19,813 bases of DNA, from the NCBI GenBank assembly GCA_017523995.1, contig JAFWUX010000118.1:1-19813 (forward strand). The letters are read 5' to 3'. The notes under the pieces were generated by a model that saw only the letters and a list, made by a program, of their open reading frames with translations, had not been told where the DNA came from and did no database searches. The DNA comes from Oscillospiraceae bacterium. GTDB lineage: Bacteria > Bacillota_A > Clostridia > Oscillospirales > Ruminococcaceae. Within the stretch, counting starts at the first letter, position 1. Each line of letters opens with the position of its first letter. Of the stretch, positions 13,350-19,813 are shown in pieces. Made by a program: the position numbers and the translations under genes.

Positions 13350-14446
13350 ACGCTTTTTATGATTATCTGGCAGAGCTGGAACCGTGTTCCGCTGTAAAAA
13401 AACGGGATATCCGCAGATGCACAAAGCAGGTGCTCGGCAGCATGAAGCCTCAGCCGAAACTGCGGCGGCGGTTCCGGATTGCGCTTGTCTGCTCGGTTGT
13501 GCTGCTGACGGTCTGCACCGTGATCCCCGTGATGCAGTCATTCGCCGACCGTCCGGACTGGCGGGATACCTACGAATTTATGACACCGCTTCCAATAGAG
13601 CAGCTTGACGCAAATATGGATGCTGTGCGTGAGATATTACAGGAGACAGCAGTCAGTACGGAAACAGATGGCTTTACGCTGACGCTGGACAGCTATGCAA
13701 CAGATGGAATAGCCGGCATTGCCTTTATGACGCTGACTGTGCCGGATGGTTTTGACTGGAAATATCCCTATCTGGGCGTTTCGGAGCAGACAGTCATTGA
13801 AAACGGTATTGAAGATCCCCGTTGTTGCTTATTTGACGGCTCAACACTGACATCGTCCGGACAACCGAATCAATATCGCGCAGAAATCACTTTCAGGGAT
13901 AGCAGATATTGTGATCCGCAGGACAGAGAGTGTACGCTCATTCTGCAAAGTATTGAACTGCGCGATGAATACTTTGATTTCACGGAGGGTGAAACAGGGG
14001 ATTACGTCTATAGCAAGGATGAGAATCCGAATCGTATCGTTTTTACTCCTCAGTTTGCGTTTCCTCTTTCCTGCAATGAGCATATGCAAAAGCGGCAGTA
14101 TACGCAGTTCGGCGATGTATCTGTCACACCGTTCGGCGTTTATCTCCAAACAGACGGTATGCAGAAGACTGCTGAAAACTTTTCTGTTATCAGCAATACG
14201 ATTCCGGAGATTATGATGAAAGACGGAACGATATTATCATCCGTCAATCACGTTCCGCATTCGCTCGATAATACGGTAATATACGGCGGAGGCGGAGATG
14301 ATGCGCGTTTTGTTCCGGACCTGATCTCCGGTGCCAAAGCGCTGGTCCGGTATCCGATTGATATTTCACAGGTCGCTGCGATCCGGTTTGCAAAGGAAGA
14401 CAGGGAGACCAAGGAAGTTACCGAAACAGTAATCCCCCTCGGCTGA
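13346..14446 (+). CDS. Probable membrane anti-sigma factor (DUF4179-like)
   Basis: The 366-residue protein has a basic cytoplasmic N-terminus of about 43 residues, one membrane helix (RIALVCSVVLLTVCTVIPV, 44-62) and a large extracytoplasmic domain. The layout is that of Firmicutes anti-sigma factors of the DUF4179 kind, whose short inner tail binds the sigma factor while the outer domain senses a signal. The outer domain is rich in beta strands and aromatic residues (TLDSYATDGIAGIAFMTLTV is typical of the DUF4179 core). The start overlaps the sigma stop by four bases, and GGAGGATG precedes it. No zinc-binding HxxxCxxC motif is seen. The signal is unknown. Base composition from about 13600 on is more AT-rich than in the neighbours, which may point to looser constraint or a different history for the outer domain. 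Confidence 0.75.
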   Translation: MNAFYDYLAELEPCSAVKKRDIRRCTKQVLGSMKPQPKLRRRFRIALVCSVVLLTVCTVIPVMQSFADRPDWRDTYEFMTPLPIEQLDANMDAVREILQETAVSTETDGFTLTLDSYATDGIAGIAFMTLTVPDGFDWKYPYLGVSEQTVIENGIEDPRCCLFDGSTLTSSGQPNQYRAEITFRDSRYCDPQDRECTLILQSIELRDEYFDFTEGETGDYVYSKDENPNRIVFTPQFAFPLSCNEHMQKRQYTQFGDVSVTPFGVYLQTDGMQKTAENFSVISNTIPEIMMKDGTILSSVNHVPHSLDNTVIYGGGGDDARFVPDLISGAKALVRYPIDISQVAAIRFAKEDRETKEVTETVIPLG

Positions 14447-14447
14447 G

Positions 14448-14476
14448 TTGCAATTTCTCCGGATTTGTGCTATCAT
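14448..14476 (+). promoter_or_regulatory. Sigma-A promoter of the DNA glycosylase / P-loop pair
   Basis: TTGCAA (14448-14453), a 17-bp spacer and TATCAT (14471-14476). The -35 begins one base after the anti-sigma stop codon. Transcription starting near 14483 excludes the upstream TTG as the start codon. Confidence 0.65.
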
Positions 14477-14498
14477 ATGGTGGAAAGGTTGTGGTACA

Positions 14499-15001
14499 AT
14501 GTCAGCAATTCAGCATCCGTTTCCGCCGCTCTTTGACGCACAGTCCGAAATTCTGATTCTCGGGAGCTTTCCCTCGGTGAAATCGCGCGAGCAGCAATTC
14601 TTCTACGGGCATCCGCAAAACCGCTTCTGGCGCGTGACAGCAGCCGTGTGCGGCGCAGAGGTTCCGGTCACGATCGAAGAAAAGCGCGCGTTTCTGCTGC
14701 GAAATCATATCGCGCTCTGGGATGTGATCGCGTCCTGCGAGATCACCGGCAGCTCGGACAGCAGCATCCGGAATGTTGTCCCGAATGACCTGACACCGAT
14801 TTTCAAAACCGCGCAGATCCGGCAGATTTATGTCAACGGCGGCACCGCTGCAAAATACTATGACAAGTATCAGAAGCCTGTGCTGCAAAGAGATGCGATT
14901 CGTCTGCCCTCGACCTCTCCGGCGAATGCGGCATGGAGCGTTGAGCGGCTTGTATCGGTCTGGCAGTGCATCCGGCAGGGGATGTGCAATCACGAATAAC
15001 T
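14499..15001 (+). CDS. Hypoxanthine (deoxyinosine)/uracil-type DNA glycosylase
   Basis: The stop codon ends at 14999; trailing bases belong to the spacer before the next gene. The 166-residue product belongs to the uracil-DNA glycosylase superfamily. ILGSFPSVKSREQQFFYGHP (20-39) followed by QNRFWRV is the signature of the DNA-deoxyinosine glycosylase group (Mug-like). LWDVIASCEITGSSDSSIRN is at 73-92, and the second active loop LPSTSPANA at 136-144. Such enzymes cut deaminated bases (hypoxanthine, uracil) from DNA at the start of base excision repair. I chose ATG 14499 rather than the earlier TTG because a promoter overlaps the latter and AAAGG lies 10 bases before the ATG. The exact base preference cannot be read from sequence. 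A P-loop kinase-like gene follows after 12 bases. Confidence 0.85.
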
Positions 15002-15011
15002 GGAGCGGAAT

Positions 15012-15542
15012 ATGAAAATTATTGCTATCGGCGCCGTGACAGCGGGCGGCAAAACAACGGTTGTCAGCGCACTCAGGGAGCAGCTGCCGCGTGCAGCAGC
15101 GCTGTATTTTGATGATTACACCTTTGCGGGCGAAGTGGAAGACTATGCTGCGTGGCAGGCAGCGGGCGCGGATGTGCATGTCTGGGATTTATCCCCGCTG
15201 CAGGCGGATATCGAACGGATCATCCGCAGCGGCGGCTATGACTATCTGCTGCTGGATTATCCGTTTGCATATCAGCACCGGATGATTCGCGACCTGCTCG
15301 ACTGCTGTATTTTCATTGATACGCCGCTGGATATTGCGATGGTGCGCAGGGTGCTCAGGGACATGAAGGATGCATCTGCGGACGAGATTCGCACTGAAAT
15401 GGAGAGTTATCTGCAATTTGCAAGACCTGTGTATGTGCAGATGATTCAGGAGCAGCTTGCAGATGCCGACCATGTGATCGACGGCGCAAAGCCGCTTGCG
15501 GAGATCATCCGCGAAGCAGCGGCGATCATTCTCGCAACGTAA
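15012..15542 (+). CDS. Uridine-kinase-like P-loop NTPase
   Basis: The 176-residue protein opens with a P-loop GAVTAGGKTT (7-16), then YFDDYTF (32-38), which in nucleoside and pantothenate kinases holds the acceptor-side aspartate. DYLLLDYPFAYQH near 77-89 is the Walker B-like strand, and RRVLRDMKD near 112-120 supplies a lid arginine. The size and motifs fit the uridine kinase/AAA_18 group of small-molecule kinases. The AGG in the P-loop differs from the usual SGSGK of true uridine kinases, so the substrate is uncertain. GGAG lies eight bases before the ATG. The gene is 12 bases after the glycosylase stop and ends at a strong terminator, so the two form a small operon. Confidence 0.78.
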   Translation: MKIIAIGAVTAGGKTTVVSALREQLPRAAALYFDDYTFAGEVEDYAAWQAAGADVHVWDLSPLQADIERIIRSGGYDYLLLDYPFAYQHRMIRDLLDCCIFIDTPLDIAMVRRVLRDMKDASADEIRTEMESYLQFARPVYVQMIQEQLADADHVIDGAKPLAEIIREAAAIILAT

Positions 15543-15544
15543 AA

Positions 15545-15584
15545 AAACCGCTCAATCTGCGCAGGACGCAAGGTTGAGCGGTTT
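15545..15584. terminator. Bidirectional terminator between convergent operons
   Basis: AAACCGCTCAA (15545-15555) pairs with TTGAGCGGTTT (15574-15584). It serves the P-loop gene (plus) and hemW (minus). The stem core CCGCTCAA / TTGAGCGG is the same as in the terminator at 7355-7396. Confidence 0.88.
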
Positions 15585-15594
15585 ATTGTAATAG

Positions 15595-16674
15595 TCAGAT
15601 TCCGAGCTGCACCAGAACGGCATTGGAGACAAGCCAGCCCTGCGGCGTCATGCGGAGCGTTTCGCCGTCGCACAGCAGATATTCCGGAATCAGCGGTTTC
15701 GCGCGCTGCATCAGGCGTGCACGGCTCTGCGGGACGCTGTCGAGCCGGATGCCTTCGCGGAGCCGCAGCCCGAGCATCACGCGCTCGGATTCGGTCTCTG
15801 CATGGGGCTCTGTGACGGTCTGCTTTTGCTGCTGTGCGGCGCAGAATGCTTCCAGATCACGCGGCACTGCATACCGCACACCGCCGTAACAGGAATGCGC
15901 CGCCGGTCCGATGCCGTAATAGGGGTCGAGCCGCCAGTATTTGGTATTGTGCCGGCTCTCATAGTCCGGAAGTGCAAAATTCGAGATTTCATAATGCGAA
16001 AAGCCGTTTGCGGTCAGGACATCGTGCATTTGCAGATAGCGGTCTGCAAGCGCGTCATCATCAAGCATATCCGGCGGATTGTTCCCGAACGGTGTCTGTT
16101 CCTCAATTTTCAGCAGATACGCAGAAATATGCGTGACCGGCTGTGCGATTGCTTTTTCGAGCTCCCGCTGCCAGAGGGATTCTGTATGCTGTTTCAGTCC
16201 GAGCATCAGATCAATCGAGAGATTTGAAAAGCCTGCTTCTTTTGCGCGGCGGATTGCCTGCAAGCCCTGCTCCGGCGTGTGTTTTCTGCCAAGGATGCGC
16301 AGAATCTCCGCATCGAATGACTGGATGCCGAGTGAGAGCCGGTTGATACCGGAATTCCGCCATTTTGCGAGGGCTTCGGCAGTTGCAGTCAGGGGATTTG
16401 CCTCGAGTGTGATCTCGGCATCATCCGCAAGAAAGCAGCGCTGCCGGATTGTTCCGAGCATCTCCGCGATCATCTCAGCGGGGAGCAGCGAGGGTGTTCC
16501 GCCGCCGAAATAGACTGTATCCGCACGGAGATTTTCAGGCAGTGCCGCAAGATTCCGGCAGACAGCTTCTGCATACTGCGTGACCGTCCCGCGCGAAAAC
16601 CGGACGGAGTAAAAATCGCAGTAAGGGCATTTGACTGCGCAGAACGGCACATGGATATAGATGCCGGCGCTCAT
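15595..16674 (-). CDS. hemW: Heme chaperone HemW (radical SAM, formerly HemN-like)
   Basis: The 359-residue protein carries the radical SAM cluster motif CAVKCPYC (C12, C16, C19), VYFGGGTPSLL near 54-64 for SAM binding, and RLSLGIQSFDAEILRILGRKH, the HemN/HemW signature. ISNFALPDYESRHNTKYW matches the HemW C-terminal part. The length fits HemW rather than the longer HemN, and the N-terminal extra cysteine typical of HemN is absent. HemW binds heme and passes it to target proteins; it is not the coproporphyrinogen oxidase. Its ATG overlaps the stop of the preceding zinc-ribbon gene by four bases (ATGA), so it is translationally coupled. It is the last gene of the lepA operon. Confidence 0.93.
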   Translation of the reverse strand: MSAGIYIHVPFCAVKCPYCDFYSVRFSRGTVTQYAEAVCRNLAALPENLRADTVYFGGGTPSLLPAEMIAEMLGTIRQRCFLADDAEITLEANPLTATAEALAKWRNSGINRLSLGIQSFDAEILRILGRKHTPEQGLQAIRRAKEAGFSNLSIDLMLGLKQHTESLWQRELEKAIAQPVTHISAYLLKIEEQTPFGNNPPDMLDDDALADRYLQMHDVLTANGFSHYEISNFALPDYESRHNTKYWRLDPYYGIGPAAHSCYGGVRYAVPRDLEAFCAAQQQKQTVTEPHAETESERVMLGLRLREGIRLDSVPQSRARLMQRAKPLIPEYLLCDGETLRMTPQGWLVSNAVLVQLGI

Positions 16675-16991
16675 TGCCGCTTGATCGCTTCAATCAGCTT
16701 TCCGAAGAACATATCAAACAGAAATCCCAGCACAAACGCCGCAATCAGCGGCACAGCGCCGAACAGGAAAATCTGCATGTAATTGCCCGGCTCATGAATA
16801 AAGTATGTGATGATGATCATCACGAATGCTGCAAGGCGCAGGATCGAATTGACCGCGAGCGAAACCTTGCCGTTGACGCAGCGGACGCCGCATTCCGGAC
16901 AGGGTTTTCCCGCGCTGCTCATGCCGCCGCAGCGCGCTTTCATCAGCGGCGAGAAGGATTTTTTGCCGCAGTGCGGACAGGTATGTTTCAT
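16671..16991 (-). CDS. Small zinc-ribbon membrane protein
   Basis: The 106-residue protein starts with a probable zinc ribbon made of CPHC (5-8) and CPEC (31-34), with extra cysteines at 21 and 38. Two hydrophobic segments follow at about 51-64 and 73-93. I know no function for it; many Firmicutes carry similar short proteins with a CxxC pair and a membrane hairpin. GGAGGAATCTCT precedes the ATG. It sits 30 bases after the TraX-like gene and overlaps the hemW start by four bases, so all are cotranscribed. Confidence 0.8.
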   Translation of the reverse strand: MKHTCPHCGKKSFSPLMKARCGGMSSAGKPCPECGVRCVNGKVSLAVNSILRLAAFVMIIITYFIHEPGNYMQIFLFGAVPLIAAFVLGFLFDMFFGKLIEAIKRQ

Positions 16992-17021
16992 AGAGATTCC
17001 TCCAAAGAGATCGGGCAGGGG

Positions 17022-17732
17022 TTATTTGATCAGCCGGTAGATCAGGAACAGCACCAGCAGATGCCCGGGATAAAACGCATAAAACAGCCACTTGAGTCCC
17101 TTTCCCTTTTTGCCGTTATAGAGCAGCAGGGGAATCAGGCTGAGACCGATGCCGAGATGATATCCGACAGTCTGCGTGACGGCGAGAAATCCGACGCCGC
17201 CGAGTGACCGCAGCCAGTGCGGCTTTTTGCGCAGCAGATAGAAAATCCACACAGAAAGAATGCCGAAGAAGCTGTAATCCGCGCTGAGCAGGAGCGCAAG
17301 GATGCTGATTGCCATGATGACAATGCAGCCTGCAAGGATTTTCAGCACCGGCGTTTTTCCCTCTGCCTGCGTGATGCGGTCCCAGAGCAGGAGCGCAAGC
17401 ACAGCGAGGAAAAATGTCAGCATGATGTTCTGATGTGTCAGCGTGATGCCGCGGTTAAACGCGAAATCAAACGGCAGTTCGCTGATGACCGCGAAAATGC
17501 CGAGCCGCAGCAGATACTTTTTGCGGTCATGCGTATAGCTGTAGCCCTCAGCGATGAAGAACGCGAAAACCGGCATCGCGATTCTGCCGATGAAACGCAG
17601 CCACATCGTCTCCGGAAAGAAGATATCCCCGATGTGGTCGATCAGCATGGTGACCATTGCGATGAGCTTGAGCACGGTGCCGTCAATGCAGCGGATGCGC
17701 TCCATGATATTCTGCTTTTGTGTTGTTTCCAT
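17022..17732 (-). CDS. TraX-family integral membrane protein
   Basis: The 236-residue protein has about seven membrane helices and the marks of the TraX family: LKLIAMVTMLIDHIGDIFFP near 22-41, RFIGRIAMPVFAFFIAEGYS near 46-65, and YPGHLLVLFLIYRLIK at the end. In F plasmid, TraX acetylates pilin, and the family is related to membrane acyltransferases. The chromosomal homologues common in Firmicutes have no link to conjugation and their substrates are unknown. No other conjugation gene is present in the window. GGAG lies seven bases before the chosen ATG; a second Met at residue 10 is less well placed. It follows lepA by 48 bases. Confidence 0.87.
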   Translation of the reverse strand: METTQKQNIMERIRCIDGTVLKLIAMVTMLIDHIGDIFFPETMWLRFIGRIAMPVFAFFIAEGYSYTHDRKKYLLRLGIFAVISELPFDFAFNRGITLTHQNIMLTFFLAVLALLLWDRITQAEGKTPVLKILAGCIVIMAISILALLLSADYSFFGILSVWIFYLLRKKPHWLRSLGGVGFLAVTQTVGYHLGIGLSLIPLLLYNGKKGKGLKWLFYAFYPGHLLVLFLIYRLIK

Positions 17733-17780
17733 TGTGATACTCCGTATTTTGTGTGTCTGTGATTTTGCAGAATCGGATGG

Positions 17781-19583
17781 TTACTCGTCAAATTTGAGGA
17801 CTGCCATGAATGCCTCGCTCGGGACCTCGACAGAGCCGAGCTGACGCATCCGCTTTTTGCCCTCCTTCTGCTTTTCGAGCAGCTTCTTTTTACGGGTGAT
17901 ATCACCGCCGTAGCACTTTGCAAGAACATCCTTGCGCAGTGCCTTGACCGTCTCGCGGGCAATGATCTTGCCGCCGATCGCAGCCTGAATCGGGACTTCA
18001 AAGAGCTGACGCGGAATATTCTCCTTCAGCTTTTCCGCGATCTTTCTCGCACGCGGATATGCCTTGGAATCGTGGACAATGAACGAGAGTGCATCGACAA
18101 TTTCGCCGTTGAGCATGAAATCGAGCTTGACAAGCTTCGAGGACATGTAGCCGTCGAGCTCGTAATCGAGCGACGCATAGCCTCTTGTCCGCGATTTCAG
18201 CGCATCGAAGAAGTCGTAGATGATCTCATTGAGCGGCAGGGTGTAGTGCATTTCAACGCGGACATCATCGAGATACTGCATATCCTTGAACACGCCGCGG
18301 CGCTCCTGACACAAATCCATAATACCGCCGACATACTCCTTCGGTGCGAGGATCGAAGCCTTGACGATCGGCTCCTCCGCATCGGCGATGTTTGCCGGAT
18401 TCGGATAGTTCGACGGGTTGTCGATCATGATGACCTCGCCGTTCGTCATGGTGACGCGGTAGATAACCGACGGCGCAGTTGTCACAAGGTCGAGATCATA
18501 TTCGCGCTCGAGACGCTCCTGAATGATCTCCATGTGCAGCAGACCGAGGAAGCCGCAGCGGAAACCAAATCCCAGTGCGATCGAGGTTTCGGGCTCGAAG
18601 GTCAGTGCGGCGTCATTGAGCTGGAGCTTTTCCAGTGCCTCGCGCAGATCATTATAATGTGCGCCGTCTGCCGGATAGATGCCGGAGAAGACCATCGGGC
18701 TGACCTTGCGGTAGCCGGGGAGCGGTTCTGCGCAGGGATTCTCGGCAAGCGTGACCGTATCACCGACGCGGGTGTCGCCGATGCTCTTGATCGAAGCCGT
18801 CAGATAGCCGACCTCGCCTGCGGTCAGCACGCCGCGGTTGATGTGCTCGGTCGCGCTCATGACGCCTGCTTCAACGATCGTGAACTCGGCGCCCGTTGCC
18901 ATCAGACGGATGCGGTCGCCGGTTTTGACAGTACCCTCCTTAACGCGGACATAGATGATAACGCCCTTGTAGGAATCATAGTAGCTGTCGAAGATGAGTG
19001 CCTGCAGCGGTGCATTTTCATCGCCCTGCGGTGCGGGGATATCGGTGACAATGCGCTCGAGCACCTCCTCGATGTTTGTGCCCATTTTTGCGGAGACGCG
19101 CGGTGCATCGAGGCAGGGGATGCCGATGACGTTCTCGACCTCCTGCGCGACGCGCTCGGGCTCAGCGGAGGGCAGGTCAATCTTATTGATGACCGGCACG
19201 ATCTCGAGATCGGCTTCAACTGCGAGATAGGTATTCGCAAGCGTCTGCGCCTCGATGCCCTGTGAAGCGTCAATGATCAGGATTGCGCCCTCGCAGGCTG
19301 CGAGCGACCGGCTGACCTCATAGTTGAAGTCCACATGACCGGGCGTGTCGATCAGGTTGAAGCGATAGGTCTGACCGTCCTTCGCGGTATAATCCAGTGC
19401 GACGGCACGCGCCTTGATCGTGATGCCGCGCTCACGCTCAATGTCCATATTGTCGAGGAGCTGTTCCTCCATATCGCGGCTTGCGACGGCGCAGGTCTTT
19501 TCAAGGATGCGGTCTGCGAGCGTCGATTTGCCGTGATCAATATGGGCAATGATGCTGAAATTCCGAATGTTCTGGTTTGCCAA
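17781..19583 (-). CDS. lepA: Elongation factor 4 (LepA), ribosomal back-translocase GTPase
   Basis: The 600-residue protein matches LepA over its full length. Its GTPase motifs are AHIDHGKS (13-20), GITIKA (53-58), DTPGH (79-83) and NKID (133-136), followed by the EF-G-like domains. The LepA-specific C-terminal part is intact and ends [20 protein letters not shown] with a short FDE tail. LepA acts on the ribosome, where it affects translocation and 30S assembly. The start is TTG at 19583, seven bases after GGAGGT; no ATG is well placed. It heads an operon with the TraX-like, zinc-ribbon and hemW genes. Confidence 0.97.
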   Translation of the reverse strand: MANQNIRNFSIIAHIDHGKSTLADRILEKTCAVASRDMEEQLLDNMDIERERGITIKARAVALDYTAKDGQTYRFNLIDTPGHVDFNYEVSRSLAACEGAILIIDASQGIEAQTLANTYLAVEADLEIVPVINKIDLPSAEPERVAQEVENVIGIPCLDAPRVSAKMGTNIEEVLERIVTDIPAPQGDENAPLQALIFDSYYDSYKGVIIYVRVKEGTVKTGDRIRLMATGAEFTIVEAGVMSATEHINRGVLTAGEVGYLTASIKSIGDTRVGDTVTLAENPCAEPLPGYRKVSPMVFSGIYPADGAHYNDLREALEKLQLNDAALTFEPETSIALGFGFRCGFLGLLHMEIIQERLEREYDLDLVTTAPSVIYRVTMTNGEVIMIDNPSNYPNPANIADAEEPIVKASILAPKEYVGGIMDLCQERRGVFKDMQYLDDVRVEMHYTLPLNEIIYDFFDALKSRTRGYASLDYELDGYMSSKLVKLDFMLNGEIVDALSFIVHDSKAYPRARKIAEKLKENIPRQLFEVPIQAAIGGKIIARETVKALRKDVLAKCYGGDITRKKKLLEKQKEGKKRMRQLGSVEVPSEAFMAVLKFDE

Positions 19584-19584
19584 A

Positions 19585-19596
19585 GGGAGTACCTCC
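19585..19596 (-). promoter_or_regulatory. lepA ribosome binding site in a small self-complementary stem
   Basis: On the minus strand GGAGGTACTCCC holds the Shine-Dalgarno GGAG and its complement CTCC with a 3-base loop, just before the TTG start. The four base pairs would be a weak brake on initiation. Confidence 0.35.
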
Positions 19597-19617
19597 GTTC
19601 ATAAATGCATTCATATC

Positions 19618-19646
19618 AGTATACCATATTTATGCAAAAAATGCAA
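19618..19646 (-). promoter_or_regulatory. Sigma-A promoter of the lepA operon
   Basis: TTGCAT (19641-19646), a 17-bp spacer ending in TATGG, and TATACT (19618-19623) on the minus strand; the leader is about 28 nt. Confidence 0.8.
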
Positions 19647-19659
19647 GCGGTGAACCGTA

Positions 19660-19813
19660 AAAAGGAGTGGACAATTGTAGGAATGTCAATGATAGGTGAC
19701 AGATTCCTTCCAAAAAAATACGAAGCACCAGAATTGGAAAGCCCAGCCTATGGAGGGAGCCACAGGCGACCGGAACAGGCTGGGCTTTCCGGCGCTCACA
19801 TGACCGCCAGATA
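19660..19813. other. Non-coding edge region with strong inverted repeats
   Basis: A perfect 14-bp inverted repeat GGAAAGCCCAGCCT / AGGCTGGGCTTTCC (19736-19749 and 19777-19790) encloses a 27-base loop. Before it is an imperfect dyad AGGAAT-GTCA / TGAC-AG-ATTCCT (about 19679-19708). No gene is seen. It could be the end of a mobile element or the 3' hairpin of a gene outside the window. Confidence 0.5.

Noticed and set aside
17022..17732. TraX-like gene as a sign of a conjugative element
   Set aside because: There are no other transfer, relaxase or integrase genes, and it lies inside a lepA-hemW operon. Chromosomal TraX-like genes are common in Firmicutes.
18072..19265. 397-codon plus-strand frame inside lepA
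   Set aside because: It is antisense to a highly conserved gene; long shadow frames are common in GC-biased genes.

Overview
The window looks like chromosomal DNA of a Gram-positive gut Clostridium-class bacterium, most likely a Ruminococcus-like member of the Oscillospiraceae. The reasons are strong AGGAGG-type ribosome sites, several TTG starts, sigma-A promoters with strict 17-bp spacers, a perfect CcpA-type cre box, a BspA-like leucine-rich-repeat protein with a threonine-rich tail, and an intergenic repeat of a kind I associate with this family. The species is inferred, not proven.

Left part (1-6600, minus strand). A large secreted leucine-rich-repeat protein starts at a TTG at 2896 and runs off the left edge. 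Its visible tail is made of 36-bp and then 18-bp tandem repeats that encode almost only Thr and Ser. Upstream of it, and reading the same way, is a 1147-residue superfamily 1 helicase with a long coiled coil between its motifs and a small C-terminal domain.

Middle (6600-12250). A 169-residue protein of unknown function is transcribed divergently from the helicase. It faces a leucine-carboxyl-methyltransferase-type SAM methyltransferase whose perfect sigma-A promoter carries inverted repeats. Next come a small DUF5684-like membrane protein (minus), then on the plus strand thrH (phosphoserine phosphatase / homoserine phosphotransferase) and an unusual 744-residue regulator. The regulator joins a periplasmic-binding-protein-like sensor, a degenerate GGDEF domain and an AraC-type DNA-binding domain.

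Right-centre (12250-15545, plus strand). A 566-bp non-coding stretch holds hairpins, a dispersed-type repeat, a possible promoter followed at once by a terminator, and a perfect cre box. It leads into an overlapping sigma factor / membrane anti-sigma pair. A separate promoter then drives a hypoxanthine/uracil-type DNA glycosylase and a uridine-kinase-like P-loop protein.

Right end (15595-19813, minus strand). lepA, a TraX-like membrane protein, a small zinc-ribbon membrane protein and hemW form a tight operon. The lepA and hemW neighbourhood is common in Firmicutes; the two genes between them are the local feature. The last 160 bases hold strong inverted repeats that may be the edge of a mobile element lying outside the window.

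No complete, clearly new system is evident. The best leads are the helicase with its divergent orphan gene, the three-part AraC regulator, the cre-controlled sigma/anti-sigma pair, and the repeat-tailed surface protein.
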